This document shows positions 10,394-23,359 of a stretch of 64,000 nucleotides of DNA, one piece after another; the first letter of the stretch is position 1; every line of letters starts with the position of its first letter. Origin of the DNA: Rutidosis leptorrhynchoides (taxonomy: Eukaryota; Streptophyta; Magnoliopsida; Asterales; Asteraceae); contig NC_092338.1 in NCBI RefSeq assembly GCF_046630445.1, positions 338,481,001 through 338,545,000 of the forward strand, given 5' to 3'. Below the pieces are notes generated by a model that searched no databases, was not told where the DNA came from, and was given only the letters and a program-made list of their open reading frames with translations. The translations under genes were made by a program, and so were the position numbers.

Positions 10394-13300
10394 ATAATGT
10401 TTATTATTAATACTTGTGATTTAATGAATGTATGTTATTACATTTACTTGTTACCGCGATTAACTTTTGAATGCCCGAAACGTCTTTGTGACACACATAC
10501 TTTTCACGAATAATATTTTTAAATATCGTTTACATTCATGATTAAGTTTTATTAATCATTTTTAATTAACTATGGTTATTAGTTAATTACTTGGGCTTTT
10601 ATTGAATTTACTTGTTAATTACTTAAACTTGGGCTTTTATTAGTATTAATGGACTTAAGAGCCCACCCTACTTCTTTAATGGACTAGTTAGCCCATTTCT
10701 TTCAAGCAAGTATTACTTGAGATGGAATTAGATTAATTATGTATAAGGAATCTTGTTACATGTTACTTGCACATCATTCCCATAAAAATACACCTAATGA
10801 CCAACTTTTAAGCCTTTACATGCATAAACCTTGTGGACAAACTCCTCCTCCCTCCCCTCTTGTACAAACCGTCGGCACTAGGCCCTTTAGAGGGAGTTTG
10901 TTCCATTTTTTTTTACTACTTCATTCACTAGTCTCCATTTTATTACACATACACACAATACTTGCAACTCTTTTTTCTCTCTTTTCTCTCTAAACTTTGT
11001 AAGTATCTTGAGCAATTCTTCTCTTCTTTTCCTCTTGCTTAAACCAAAACATACATCCATATACATCATCATCATTTGTTGTTTTATCACTTGTTCATGG
11101 TTGTTGATTAATTACTTGTCTTTGTTAGTTGTTACTTACTAGTTACAAGAATTAAACTACCTAGTTTAATTCTTCATATTATCTTGTATTTACAAGAACA
11201 CACAAGAACCTAACTTACTAGTTATGTTCTACATTTATTGTTTTAAAAGATTGTAAGTTCACATGTTGTAAAATCATACTGGTAATTCATGTTTGTAAAC
11301 TTAAAGTTTACTTTCTTAAAGATCAAGATTTTGGCTTGAATCTTTAAAGTATGAACAACAATGAACTAGTTACTTGTTTATTTAGTTTATTACTTCATTT
11401 CTTGCATCTTTAAATTCGTGATTTATGTTGTTCTTGGTCAAGTGTTACTAGTTAACTTTGATCTCATTTTTCTTGAACTAAAGTTAACTTTAAAAGTTCA
11501 AGAACATGGAAGTGTAACTCTTTAGTTATAACTTCACATACACATGAAAGATCTAAGCTTCTATAGCTTATGGTCTACTTATTTTGTCATAAACAAAAGC
11601 TTGAAAGCTTACATGTACTTTACAAGGTAAAAATCTAAGTTTTATATCTTATGGTTTCATTAAAGTAAAGATTCAAGTATTATTACTTAGGATTTAACTT
11701 AATAACTTTAGAACTAGACCTTTGGGTCTTGGATCTTCAAGATCTAACTAAGAACTATGTTCTACATCTTAAGATCTTGATTAGTTAGTTTACTTTCTAG
11801 TTTGTAGTTCAATATTACTTTTATAGTTCATGTATGTGTCGGATCTAAGATCTTGATGTAACTTTGGTTCATCAAACTACTTGCAACACTTAATTGAGTT
11901 GTGCTACTTATCTTAGACTTACACTTGGTTATGATGGTCAAAACTTGGTAAAGATGATGTGAACACATCAACGAGTTGTACACTTGAAGCTATATGCATC
12001 AAGGATGAGAACCGTGATAAGCATCGAGCACCAAGAACCCACCTGAACCTACTGTTTACTATTTTTTGGAACAGATCCGAATATCTGGACTACTATAAAG
12101 TTTATTTTCAGATAGCTCTGTTTGAGTATATAACTTTTCATTTAGGACTCGTCTTAATCCGAGTTACGGTTTAGGATTTATGGCCCTCCGATCGTCACTA
12201 TGTCCTTTTAACGTTGTGCTAAAAATTCTGACCTACTCGCACTTAGACCGTCGCCACGGTCAAACGAAGATGAGTTTTCTTCTGGAATTTTTATCACAAT
12301 TAAAGGACCCATATACGGAGCCATGGCCACTGGTCTCACCTTATTTCAGTAGGTATTGTGGCCGTGGTGACTGATCCAAGTCAGCCTTTGTTTTAAACTT
12401 CTTTCATGAACGAAACTTACTTTACACCTTTTGTTTGATGATGAGTGATGATGACCTTTAAGACCTAATTTATATACATTTAAACCTATTGGGACGATTT
12501 ACTGACTTAGTAACTTTTGACTTAGGTTGAGGACCCGTTTGGACAACCTACATACTTGCTTACTTTTCCCAAGTCATACTTTACCGCTACTTTATCATTG
12601 TGAGTTATAGCATCCCTTTTTACTTTAACTTATTTTGGGAACTGAGAATACATGCGCATTTTACGTTTTACATACTAGGAAAGAGTACTTAAACTTATAT
12701 ATGTGTGGGTTATACAATGGCATAAACATTCCCTTTAGCTCGGTAACATTTAGTCATTGGTTTTTGAACCGGTGAACGCGAATCTTAGATATGGATCCAT
12801 AGGGTTTGACATCCCCACTCGGGCTAGTCGCGCTAGCATTTAACGAGTGTTTAATACTTCGTATCGCACTTACCAAGTGTACTTTCAGGGGGTGATAATT
12901 AAACGTTAAGTTAGTTACCGAGTGCCCACGGTTGAACATATACTTTATCATATTGATTTGGATTACTGATTTAAACGCTTGTTGAAGCACTGAAATCTCG
13001 TGGCCTACCTTACATTACTGTTACACTTAAACTATAGCTCACCAACCTTTGTGTTGACGTTTTTAAGCATGTTTTTCTTAAGTGCTTAAGGTTGCTTGCT
13101 TCCGCTGTGTACTAGTCATGCCTCATAGACTTCCGCTGCTTTAGAGATGTCACCGCATGAACTACTTTGTCTTGCATTCAAACTTAATTACTTTTGAACT
13201 ATGATTTGTAACGACCTGAGGGTCACGTACTATTTCTAATTGCTTCTGTTCATTGAAGCATACTTTTGATGTAAAACATTTGACGTTGGTTATGACGTCA

Positions 13301-13408
13301 CCTTTTATCATGAATGCAAACTTGTTTTGAAAACGCATATAGTGTTTGACCTTGTAATGATCCTGTTGTTGATGGTCCGTACATGTTGATTTAGTACGGG
13401 GCGTCACA
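10390..13408 (+). repeat. Element A, 5' LTR
   Basis: Matches 18633-21590 nearly throughout. It ends GGGGCGTCACA and is followed directly by the primer site. The first 28 bp present in the 3' copy are missing here. It contains conserved Tekay LTR blocks at about 12790-12835 (GGATCCATAGGGTTTGACATC) and 13038-13110. A stretch near 11680-11715 is absent from the 3' copy. Confidence 0.85.
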
Positions 13409-13410
13409 TT

Positions 13411-13422
13411 TGGTATTAGAGC
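13411..13422 (+). other. Primer binding site (tRNA-iMet type)
   Basis: TGGTATTAGAGC lies 2 bp after the LTR end. It differs by one base from the usual TGGTATCAGAGC. Confidence 0.8.
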
Positions 13423-14689
13423 ATTGGTTGTAGGGAATTAGGTTGCATTAGTGAGTCTAGGACCGACCCGAGTAGGATTCACTAATAGGACTAATCTACA
13501 ACTTGCTAGTTTACTTGTTTCTGCGGAACCTGCTGAATGCTACTGTGTTATATTACTGTATGTTACTTTTTACTACTACTGAATGCCACTACCTACTTCT
13601 ACTACTATGTGAACTTGTTGCATGCTACCGTTTCCTTTTACTGCTATGTAAACTCGCCGTATGCTTTTGCTTACTCTCGCTACCGCATGCTACTATCTGC
13701 TTTTGATTGCACGTTACTTCTGTTTAGTACCGTTACTATTGCCATGCCACGTGCTGCTGTAAACGATCTAGGCTGATGTAGTTGATATGCCTGATTACGC
13801 TCTTGCTACACATCTACTAATTGCTGTACCGACTTGGAGAACTTATCCTTCTCAGTTCAGATGTTTTCCTGAACTACTTTCCCACTTGTCTAACCCTAAG
13901 AACTAGTAGTGTAATCCACCTGTTACTACTGCTCCATCGCTCCAGAGATCGAAACATTACCTCACGCAATTTAGAGGATTGTTCGGTTGACACTTACCCT
14001 GTACACTTTCATGACCGTCACTTAACCCTTTCATTCTTCACCACTGCCCGACGATCTAACGACACTTCTGGACTTAGGTCCCTAACACTCCTAGACATTG
14101 GAGAGGACGGGAAGGCATTCCCTTTAACAGAGTCATAGTGTCTCCTACTGATGCTCAGCCACACCCAAGGACTTGGTAGTTGCCTCAAAACATATCATAT
14201 TACTACTTGCTACACGTACAATCCGACGCGAGACCCGAATTGAATATCTAGAAGGAACCTAACAACGTTACCTGAATCCGAACCTTTGAAGAAACTTCGG
14301 GACATTTAGGCATTAATGCATGATCTACGGAACCTACGCACCCACATCAAGAAACTGCGAGATTAGTTATGTAGATTCTGTTTTGGGATGGCATAGATAA
14401 AGCACCGTTAGATGAAATTGTGTATAAGTGGAAGTGATCACGTTACATTGACCATATGAAGTGATATTGGAATGAACGCACGATTTAGTACAATATAATG
14501 ATGCCAGGCCAGCATGATTATATTGAAGTGAATCATGCAGAAGTTCCAATGTTACTATATGAGGAATACGGGGTGATCCAGGAAAAATGTTGGCAGGGAT
14601 CACCTGAGCATACGCATTATAGCCTGTTAAAGGTAGGGAAGGAATAACCACGTAGCCCAAATACTATACAAGAAGGGCTTTGATTACAG

Positions 14690-15600
14690 AACTGATAACC
14701 CGAAAATTTGTTATAGATATCGACACCCTGGACATTTAAGGAAAAAGTTCCCATATAGGAAAAACTTTAAACTTACCTGCGATAAAGCAATCGTTATCTT
14801 AGTTATGGAAACTCACATGGATCCTGATTTTAGTTAGGGTACATTTCTTCACAACATTTTATTATCTCAAGGTTGTTTAATACTGGAGCGATAGAAACCT
14901 TATATTTAAGCACCTTAGTGTTATGACTAATAAGCCATTAACAACCATGAGGGTTAAGTATATTCTATAGGACAAGCAAACGGTAAGCTGAGAAAGATAG
15001 AGGAATAATTTAAGGTAGTACTTTAAGATTAACAGGTGGGTCATTTGGAGATGACCTCATATTAACCAAACTTGGGAGTTTTAATGTGGTTGTTGAAAAG
15101 GATTAGTTACCTACGTACATGCATATGTTATTTAAGAAGATTGAAAAATTTTCACGGCAGAATAATAAGATTGGTTGGAATGAACCTTAAGATTTACCTA
15201 ACACCCATCAATTAGGGAAATTGGATGCAATAGTTGGGATGAACTTTAAGATTAACCCAATACTCATCAAGTTAGGAAGCTTTGATGAAATAGTTGGAAC
15301 GAACTGACTTTCAAGGATGAAAGCAAAGGATATTGATAGTGAGAAAATTTTTGGTGTACCGCGCGAGAATGGCAAGCCAAAAGCCACCTGGGTTACTTCA
15401 ACAACCCGAAAGCCCACAATGGAAGTGGGAAGGAATAACAATGGATTTCATCACGAAGCTACTGAAAACGGTAGGCGGTTAGGATATCATCCGGGTTATT
15501 ATTGACCATCTCACAAAAACTGCTCACTTTCTAGCCATGAAAGAAATCGATACGATGGACAAACTTGCACAATGATACTTAAAGGAAATCCTATTCCGTT
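14690..15600 (+). pseudogene. Element A gag-pol relics (zinc knuckle, protease, integrase)
   Basis: Translating short stretches gives a decayed zinc knuckle at about 14707-14757 (CYRY..PGHLRKKF, two Cys lost) and protease-like LKINPILIKLGSFDEIVG at about 15249-15300. Integrase core starts at about 15385 (LLQQPESPQWKWEGITMDF, then a stop, then HLTKTAHFLAMKEIDTMDKLAQ). Protease and integrase are only some 100 bp apart, so RT and RNase H are deleted. The WKWEG here helps interpret element B, where the Glu codon is a stop. Confidence 0.6.
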
Positions 15601-15714
15601 ACTTCAGCAATTCAAATTCTATATTAAAGATTACCCAAGAATCTTATTTTGATACAAGTTCTTACGCGACACTAAACCCTTACCTATTCCGAGAGATTCC
15701 TTATTCAATGATAA

Positions 15715-17170
15715 CCACAACATCATCCTTCGTACTTCGATATTAGTCATACCAGTTCGAAGTTTCCAAAATCAATGGGTAGTTAACTCCCATCCTCATA
15801 CTCTCCCTTTCATACCACACTTATAAGCAACAGCTCCACACTTAAGCATTTTTTGTTCGAAGAACTTATGCACTACTAATAGTCATCAACCACATTTAAA
15901 TCCAACAGTTTTCATTACCTCGTAACATTTTTGCTCAAATATCACCTGAAACGTTCAAAAAAAAATCTTTTAATCGATCCTCATCCATCATTTTCCAATT
16001 TGTAACCACCGAAATATGAAAATTTTGTTTGCCAAAAATTTTTCACCCACTATTTTTACGGAACGATCCTCTCAAAGTTTTATAAAAGTAAATTTAATTT
16101 TATCTGCCATTCATGCAAATTTTTGAAATTGTATCCGTTATATAAAATAAAGTAAATGATTACTTATTTTTTTTTATAAATACATATGAAACTTTACTTT
16201 CACTTTCACAAATCAAATCTTTTATTCAAAAGATATTATACTTTGAACGGTACGTGTTGTACATAACCCTAATTTACTAAGAACTTCGTTTCTTCTCTTA
16301 CATTATCACCATATAAAAAAAAAATTTATGAAACTTTCATTGCTTATTATATAAAACTTTTCGTTGCTTATCCGTATCCAAGTCATCATGGAGACTTTAT
16401 AACCTTCAAAATCGAGAGATTCATGTGTATGTGATAAGGGCACTGCCTACCATGTCATGCAAGGCCTTCGGGCGTCCACTAGCACTTATACCATTCATAA
16501 CTATTGCGTTACCCCGTGGAGTTATTTCACCACACCTGTTGGAACAATGCTCTTCCTTACATAACTTTAAGTCCTGACTTATTCCAATGGATTCTCATTT
16601 AGTGGTATTAATACCATCATTATTCCAACTTTAATACTAGTCATAACCTGTTTGGCACTTTGCAAATTCAAGAAGCAATTAACTTCTCATCCTCGTGCTC
16701 TATCCTTCGTACCACACTTCTAGCAACGGCTTCGCACGTAAATATTTTTGGCCCAAAGACTCGTGTCCTGATAATTACAAAAACTACATTTATGTCATTA
16801 GCTTTCATTACCTAGTAACTGGTCACCCGATGATTCAAAGCTTTTTCACTCAATCTTTTTTTTTAACTCGTAACCTTTGAAATACGAAAAACTATGTTTA
16901 TCAAAATTTTTACACGTCGTTTATTTGTGCGGTCCTCACAAGATTTACAGACAATGAAAGTACTAAAAACTTTTCTGTCCCTTATACGATTCATAAAATC
17001 GTATATGTATAAATTTATACTTACTTATTTTGATACTAAGTTATATCTTCAAATTATTTAAAAACCGCTCCTTTACCGAGTTATTCAACTTAAGGCAAAT
17101 AGTTTTGTGCAAAATGGTACACGTTGTGCCTACTTCTAAATTTACTAGGAACTTCGTTCCGTTTATGTTG
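15715..17170. repeat. Diverged tandem duplication of about 860 bp inside element A
   Basis: The stretch from about 15715 to 16300 resembles about 16575 to 17165. Shared strings include a TCATACC/TCATAACC start, CTCCCATCCTCATACTC versus CTTCTCATCCTCGTGCTC, CCACACTT..AGCAAC, TTTTCATTACCTCGTAAC versus CTTTCATTACCTAGTAAC, and GGAACTTCGTT..GT. The copies are perhaps 65-75% alike by eye. They carry no recognisable coding sequence and are not part of standard gag-pol. Their origin is unknown. Confidence 0.55.
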
Positions 17171-18560
17171 TCACAACAAACATTTAAAGGTTTTGTTTTT
17201 TTTTCAAAACTCCCTTAGTTGATTTTATCAAAAGTTTTCGTATTAAGACTACACCATGAAGGGATCATACTCCTTCTCGCTCTCCGATAGGGATGAATCT
17301 TACTATTAAGATCTTTGTTAAAAACTCTTGAGCCACTTGGATGGCGGTTTTATAAAATTTGTTAGAAAATCTTTGCACCCATAAAATGTTCTTTTTAAAG
17401 TTAGAAATGATAAAAACGCGAGCCACTAAATCAGTTTTCTGAGGTACACTCAGTGGTCACCTTATTGTGGGAAAGGCACTAGGTGGGTTTCTGTTCTCAA
17501 TACTTCACGGCAAATCACAACACCCTCGTAAACCTCATCTCTACGAATCAGTATGTTGAGACACAAGAATCATTTTTGAAGATTCTTTTCACTCGGAGTA
17601 AACCATTCTTTAGGACCAAGAGTTCACGTATCTTCTCATCTGCACATCCCCTTAAGTACACGGATAAATTCAGAATGAACCGCTCGAAGAGTTCACTCTC
17701 GTTCAAAGACCACACCTTTCGTGCGAATTTCTTTTGGAAATGTAATATAAGATACTCTGAGAACCTATGAATCTTGTTATCCCTTTTGAGAGGGGACTGC
17801 TTAAAACATTTACGACGCCGATGTGGATACTCTATATTTCCCCCTTCGTTGGTTGCAACTATCTGTTGTCCTAGTTAACGTTAACCCTAACTTCAACATG
17901 TAACTGGAAGGATGAAGTTACATTACAGAACTGTGCTTTCATCTCATCCAAGGATAGGTTCACCTACAGTATGGTAAACTGGGTGATATCTCTCATTGTT
18001 CATTCAGACCGTCCTGAAGACACTATAAATAATTATGGCTTGCAAGTTCGATTGGTCACTTTCAACTAAAATTTCAACTCATTTATTCAAATGAAACGTT
18101 CTTAAATATCGATTTCCTATGCCTATGGCCTCCTTCCGAAATCAAGGGGTTGGTAAAATCCGTGGCTAACGCTATCCAGACATCAAAACGCATGGTTATA
18201 ATCACTATGTTTTCCATTCTACCTGTCAGCTTATATTACGACATACACGCTCAATGTTTTAGATGAGCTTAGAATCATTCGTGATGCATTTCACGCATCC
18301 AACTTACTGAAGATGCCTGTAAGGCTAAACACACCATCTTTCCTTTTGTGGATATACATTCAGATGACATACTCCTGTTAACCAGAAATGAAAGCAATTT
18401 GTTGACCTCTTAGGACAAGAGACTTAATTAATGGCATGTACCTATTCTTACTTTCGTACGTCGAAGTACCTTTCAAGGTAAATAACTCACTTCTGAGCCA
18501 CGAGTCTCGCGGAACTTTGATACGCTCCTTCTTATTTAAATGCGGTACCATTGTTGGTCA
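17171..18560. other. Element A 3' interior, no recognisable content
   Basis: Mostly stop-filled sequence. Nothing that I can assign to RT, RNase H or a host gene was seen on either strand. Confidence 0.4.
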
Positions 18561-18571
18561 CTCCTCAAAAT

Positions 18572-18604
18572 TTCGGGACGAAATTTTCTTTAACAGGTGG
18601 GTAA
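18572..18604 (+). other. Polypurine tract region of element A
   Basis: AATTTCGGGACGAAATTT is followed by AACAGGTGGGTAA and then the LTR start TGTAACGACC. The same layout occurs in element B before 46746. The purine-rich run primes plus-strand DNA synthesis in this family. Confidence 0.75.
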
Positions 18605-21590
18605 TGTAACGACCCTGGATTTTCCATCTTTAATTAATAATGTTTATTATTAATACTTGTGATTTAATGAATGTATGTTATTACATTTACTTGTTACCGC
18701 GATTAACTTTTGAATGCCCGAAACGTCTTTGTGACACACATACTTTTCACGAATGATATTTTTAAATATCGTTTACATTCAAGATTAAGTTTTATTAATC
18801 ATTTTTAATTAACTATGGTTATTAGTTAATTACTTGGGCTTTTATTGGATTTACTTGTTAATTACTTAAACTTGGGCTTTTATTAGTATTAATGGACTTA
18901 AGAGCCCACCCTACTTCTTTAATGGAATAGTTAGCCCATTTCTTTCAAGCAAGTATTACTTGAGATGGAATTAGATTAATTATGTATAAGGAATCTTGTT
19001 ACATGTTACTTGCACATCATTCCCATAAAAATACACCTAATGACCAACTTTTAAGCCTTTACATGCATAAACCTTGTGGACAAACTCCTCCTCCCTCCCC
19101 TCTTGTACAAACCATCGGCACTAGGCCCTTTAGAGGGAGTTTGTTCCATTTTTTTTACTACTTCATTCACTAGTCTCCATTTTATTACACACACAATACT
19201 TGCAACTCTTTTTTCTCTCTTTTCTCTCTAAACTTTGTAAGTATCTTGAGCAATTCTTCTCTTCTTTTCCTCTTGCTTAAACCAAAACATACATCTATAT
19301 ACATCATCATCATTTGTTGTTTTATCACTTGTTCATGGTTGTTGATTAATTACTTGTCTTTGTTAGTTGTTACTTACTAGTTACAAGAATCAAACTACCT
19401 AGTTTAATTCTTCATATTGTCTTGTATTTACAAGAACACACAAGAACCTAACTTACTAGTTATGTTCTACATTTATTGTTTTAAAAGATTGTAAGTTCAC
19501 ATGTTGTAAAATCATACTTGTAATTCATGTTTGTAAAATTAAAGTTTACTTTCTTAAAGATCAAGATTTTGGCTTGAATCTTTAAAGTATGAACAACAAT
19601 GAACTAGTTACTTGTTTATTTAGTTTATTACTTCATTTCTTGCATCTTTAAATTCGTGATTTATGTTGTTCTTGGTCAAGTGTTACTAGTTAACTTTGAT
19701 CTCATTTTTCTTGAACTAAAGTTAACTTTAAAAGTTCAAGAACATGGAAGTGTAACTCTTTAGTTATAACTTCACATACACATGAAAGATCTAAGCTTCT
19801 ATAGCTTATGGTCTACTTATTTTGTCATAAACAAAAGCTTGAAAGCTTACATGTACTTTACACGGTGAAAATCTAAGTTTTATAGCTTATGGTTTCATTA
19901 AAGTAAAGATTCAAGACCTTTGGGTCTTGGATCTTCAAGATCTAACTAAGAACTATGTTCTACATCTTAAGATCTTGATTAGTTAGTTTACTTTCTAGTT
20001 TGTAGTTCAATATTACTTTTATAGTTCATGTATGTGTCGGATCTAAGATCTTGATGTAACTTTGGTTCATCAAACTACTTGCAACACTTAATTGAGTTGT
20101 GCTACTTATCTTAGACTTACACTTGGATTATGATGGTCAAAACTTGGTAAAGATGATGTGAACATATCAACAAGTTGTACACTTGAAGCTATATGCATCA
20201 AGGATGAGAACCGTGATAAGCATCGAGCACCAAGAACCCACTGGAACCTACTGTTTACTGTTTTATGGAACAGACCCGAATACCTGGGCGACGGTCTGTT
20301 TGAGTAGATAACTTTTCATTTAGGACTCGTCTTAATCCGAGTTACGGTTTAGGATTTATGGCCCTCCGATCGTCACTATGTCCTTTTAACGTTGTGCTAA
20401 AAATTCTGACCTACTCGCACTTAGACCGTCGCCACGGTCAAACGAAGACGAGTTTGCTTATGGAATTTTTATCACAATTAAAGGACTCATATACAGAGCC
20501 ATGGCCACTGGTCTCACCTTATTTCAGTATGTATTGAGGCCGTGGTGACTGATCCAACTCAGCCTTTATTTTAAACTTCTTTCATGAACGAAACTTACTT
20601 TACACCTTTTGTTTGATGATGAATGATGATGACCTTTAAGACCTAATTTACATACATTTAAACCTATTGGGACGATTTACTAACTTAATAACTTTTGACT
20701 TAGGTTGAGGACTCGTTTGGACAACCTACATACTTGCTTACTTTTCCCAAGTCATACTTTACCGCTACTTTATCATTGTGAGTTATAGCATCCCTTTTTA
20801 CTTTAACTTATTTTGGGAACTGAGAATACATGCGCATTTTTCGTTTTACATACTAGGCACGAGTACTTAAACTTATATATGTGTGGGTTATACAACGGCA
20901 TAAACATTCCCTTTAGCTCGGTAACGTTTAGTCATTGGTTTTTGAACCGGTGAACGCGAATCTTAGATATGGATCCATAGGGTTTGACATCCCCACTCGG
21001 GCTAGTTGCGCTAGCATTTAATGAGTATTTAATACTTTGTATACATACGCACTTGCCATGTGTACTTTCAGGGGGTGATAATTAAACGTTAAGTTAGTTA
21101 CCGAGTGCCCACGGTTGAACATATACTTTATCATACTGATTTGGATTACTGATTTAAACGCTTATTGAAGAACTGAAATCTCGTGGCCTACCTTACATTA
21201 CTGTTACACTTAAACTATAGCTCACCAACCTTTGTGTTGACGTTTTTAAGCATGTTTTTCTCAGGTGCTTAAGGTTGCTTGCTTTCGCTGTGTACTAGTC
21301 ATGCCTCATAGACTTCCGCTGCTTTAGAGATGTCACCGCATGAACTACTTTGTCTTGCATTCAAACTTAATTACTTTGAACTATGATTTGTAACGACCTG
21401 ACGGTCACGTACTATTTCTAATTGCTTCTGTTCATTGAAGCATACTTTTGATGTAAAACATTTGACGTTGGTTATGACGTCACCTTTTATCATGAATGCA
21501 AACTTGTTTTGAAAACGCATATAGTGTTTGACCTTGTAATGATCCTGTTGTTGATGGTCCGTACATGTTGATTTAGTACGGGGCGTCACA
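18605..21590 (+). repeat. Element A, 3' LTR
   Basis: It starts TGTAACGACCCTGG and ends GGGGCGTCACA, 2986 bp. It is followed directly by the outer part of the Athila-like LTR (TTTGCCATG). It shows the conserved block CTCACCAACC...TTCTCAGGTGC at 21221-21292 with its AG acceptor-like site intact; the 5' copy has lost the AG (CTTAAG). Confidence 0.9.
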
Positions 21591-22082
21591 TTTGCCATGT
21601 GATCGCATGGAGTCTAGGGACAGCTCACATAACTTTGTTTTCTTGTTTGCCGACGGTTTTAATATATAATATAATATATATATATATAATTTTAAGAATT
21701 AATTATATATTATATTATATTCATGTGCATAGTTGACTTGTAATTTTTAGTCCGTTGCGTCGTGCGTTGAGAGTTGACTCTGGTCCCGGTTCCGGATTTT
21801 CGAACGTCCTTTCGTACTATTTAATATCTTGTACTTTGCATTTTGCGGCTTGTACTCTTGTAACTTTTAGACGTTTCTCATCAATAATTTGAACCTCTTG
21901 GATTGTACTTTGTACTTTTGAGCTTTTTGGTCGTTTGCGTCTTCAATTTGTCGAATCTGTCTTTTGTCTTCACCTTTTAATATTTAAACGAATATCACTT
22001 GTAAATAGAACAATTGCAACCAAAAGCTTGTCTTTCTTGAGGGATAATGCTATGAAATATATGTTCATTTTTAGCATTATCA
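21591..22082 (-). mobile_element. Athila-like element 1, 5' LTR, outer (5') part
   Basis: Aligns with 49576-50067 of the sister LTR (GACAGCTCACATA, the Athila A/T block, CGTCCTT(T/G)CGTACTATTT, ATATGTTCATTT). It ends at CATTATCA, the 5' tip of the element on the minus strand. It keeps one palindrome, 21596-21610; its partner lies in the deleted part. Confidence 0.85.
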
Positions 22083-22161
22083 GTCTCATATAGAGGTCAA
22101 AACCTCGCAACGAAATCAATTAATATGGGACGTTTATAATCAATATGAACGGGACATTTTA
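22083..22161 (+). mobile_element. Fragment: 3' tip of an element-B-like LTR
   Basis: This stretch is nearly identical to 40086-40169, the last 80 bp of the element B LTR plus the first bases of its primer site (CTCATATAGAGGTCAAAACC ... GGGACATTTTAGTTG). It is wedged between the tip of the Athila-like LTR and a minus-strand pol. The plus-strand scrap also happens to extend that pol frame by about 20 codons. Confidence 0.85.
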
Positions 22162-23356
22162 GTTGACTCTTCCGACTTAACGCATCCGCGACCACATTCG
22201 CTTTAACCGAATGATAAAGTATTTCACAATCATAGTCTTTCACCACATCCATCCATCTACGTTGTCGATAATTCAAATCCCGTTGATCAAAAAGATGTTT
22301 CAAGCTCTTGTGATCCGAATAAATCGTACACTTGACACCATACAAGTAATGGCGCCAAATTTTCAACGCATGTACAACTGCCACCAACTCAAGATCATGA
22401 GCCGGATATCTCGTTTCATGTTCCTTTAATTGTCGAGAGGCATACGCGATGACTTTACCTCGTTGCATTAGGACACAACCGATCCCATTTAAAGAAGCAT
22501 CACAATTAACTGTCATGTCTTCTACACCTTCCGGCGACACTAAAACCGGAGCTTGACATAACTTCTCTTTTAACAATTGGAAAGTAATTTCTTGCTCGTT
22601 TTCCCAATTAAATCTCGCGTTCTTTCTAGTCAACTTCGTCAATGGAGAAGTAATCTTGGAAAACTCTTGGATAAACCGAGGATAATAACCGGCCAATCCG
22701 AGAAAACTTCGGATTTTTGTAGGCGTAGTCGGTCGTCCCCAACTCTTCACCGTCTCAATCTTCCCCGGATCCACTTGAATACCATCTTTGTTCACAATAT
22801 GACCCAGGAATTGAATTTCCCTTAGCCAAAATTCACATTTGGAGAATTTAGCGTACAAATTCTCCTTCCGCAACGTCTTTAACACATCCCCCAAATGATG
22901 TTCATGTTCCTTCATACTTTTCGAATAGACAAGTATGTCGTCAATGAACACAATTACCGACTTGTCCAACATAGGTTGGCACACTCGGTTCATAAGATCC
23001 ATGAATGCCGCCGGTGCATTCATAAGACCAAAAGGCATTACTATGAATTCAAAATGCCCGTAACGAGTTCGAAAAGCCGTTTTCTTAATATCTTCCTCAC
23101 GGGCCCGCATTTGGTGATAGCCGGACCGTAGGTCAATCTTAGAGAAATACGTTGCACCCTGGAGTTGATCAAACAAATCGTCAATCCGAGGCAATGGATA
23201 ACGATTCTTGATCGTCACTTTATTCAACTCCCGATAATCGATGCACATCCGCATACTACCATCCTTCTTCTTCACGAATAAAACCGGAGTGCCCCATGGC
23301 GAAGCACTCGGTCGAATAAAACCCTTTTCAAGTAACTCTTGGGTTTGATTTAACAA
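22162..23356 (-). pseudogene. Tekay-like reverse transcriptase and RNase H, 3' truncated
   Basis: An open RT-RNase H stretch. RT shows [47 protein letters not shown] and the catalytic FIDDILVYS. RNase H shows [28 protein letters not shown] and [13 protein letters not shown]. It closely resembles the RT of element B. The ancestral frame stops being pol at about 22162, where the LTR scrap joins. Integrase and the 3' LTR are absent. The upstream stop at 23357-23359 separates it from the pieces that follow, which are in the same frame. Confidence 0.9.
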
Positions 23357-23359
23357 CTC

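Larger units (their letters stand above)
10390..21590 (+). mobile_element. Tekay/Del-like LTR element A, nested, degenerate
   Basis: A plus-strand Ty3/Gypsy element inserted in the Athila-like LTR. It has two LTRs of about 3 kb, an iMet-type primer site after the left LTR and a polypurine tract before the right LTR. The interior is only 5.2 kb, with no open gag-pol. Relics of Gag zinc knuckle, protease and integrase occur within 1 kb of each other, and RT/RNase H is gone. The left end lacks the first 28 bp of the LTR, and adjoining host-LTR sequence is deleted, so no target-site duplication can be seen. Confidence 0.85.

Noticed and set aside
13503-13776. Two overlapping Leu/Tyr/Cys-rich frames after the element A primer site
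   Set aside because: Low-complexity CTACTG repeats create them. The overlap of two frames with equal composition argues against coding.
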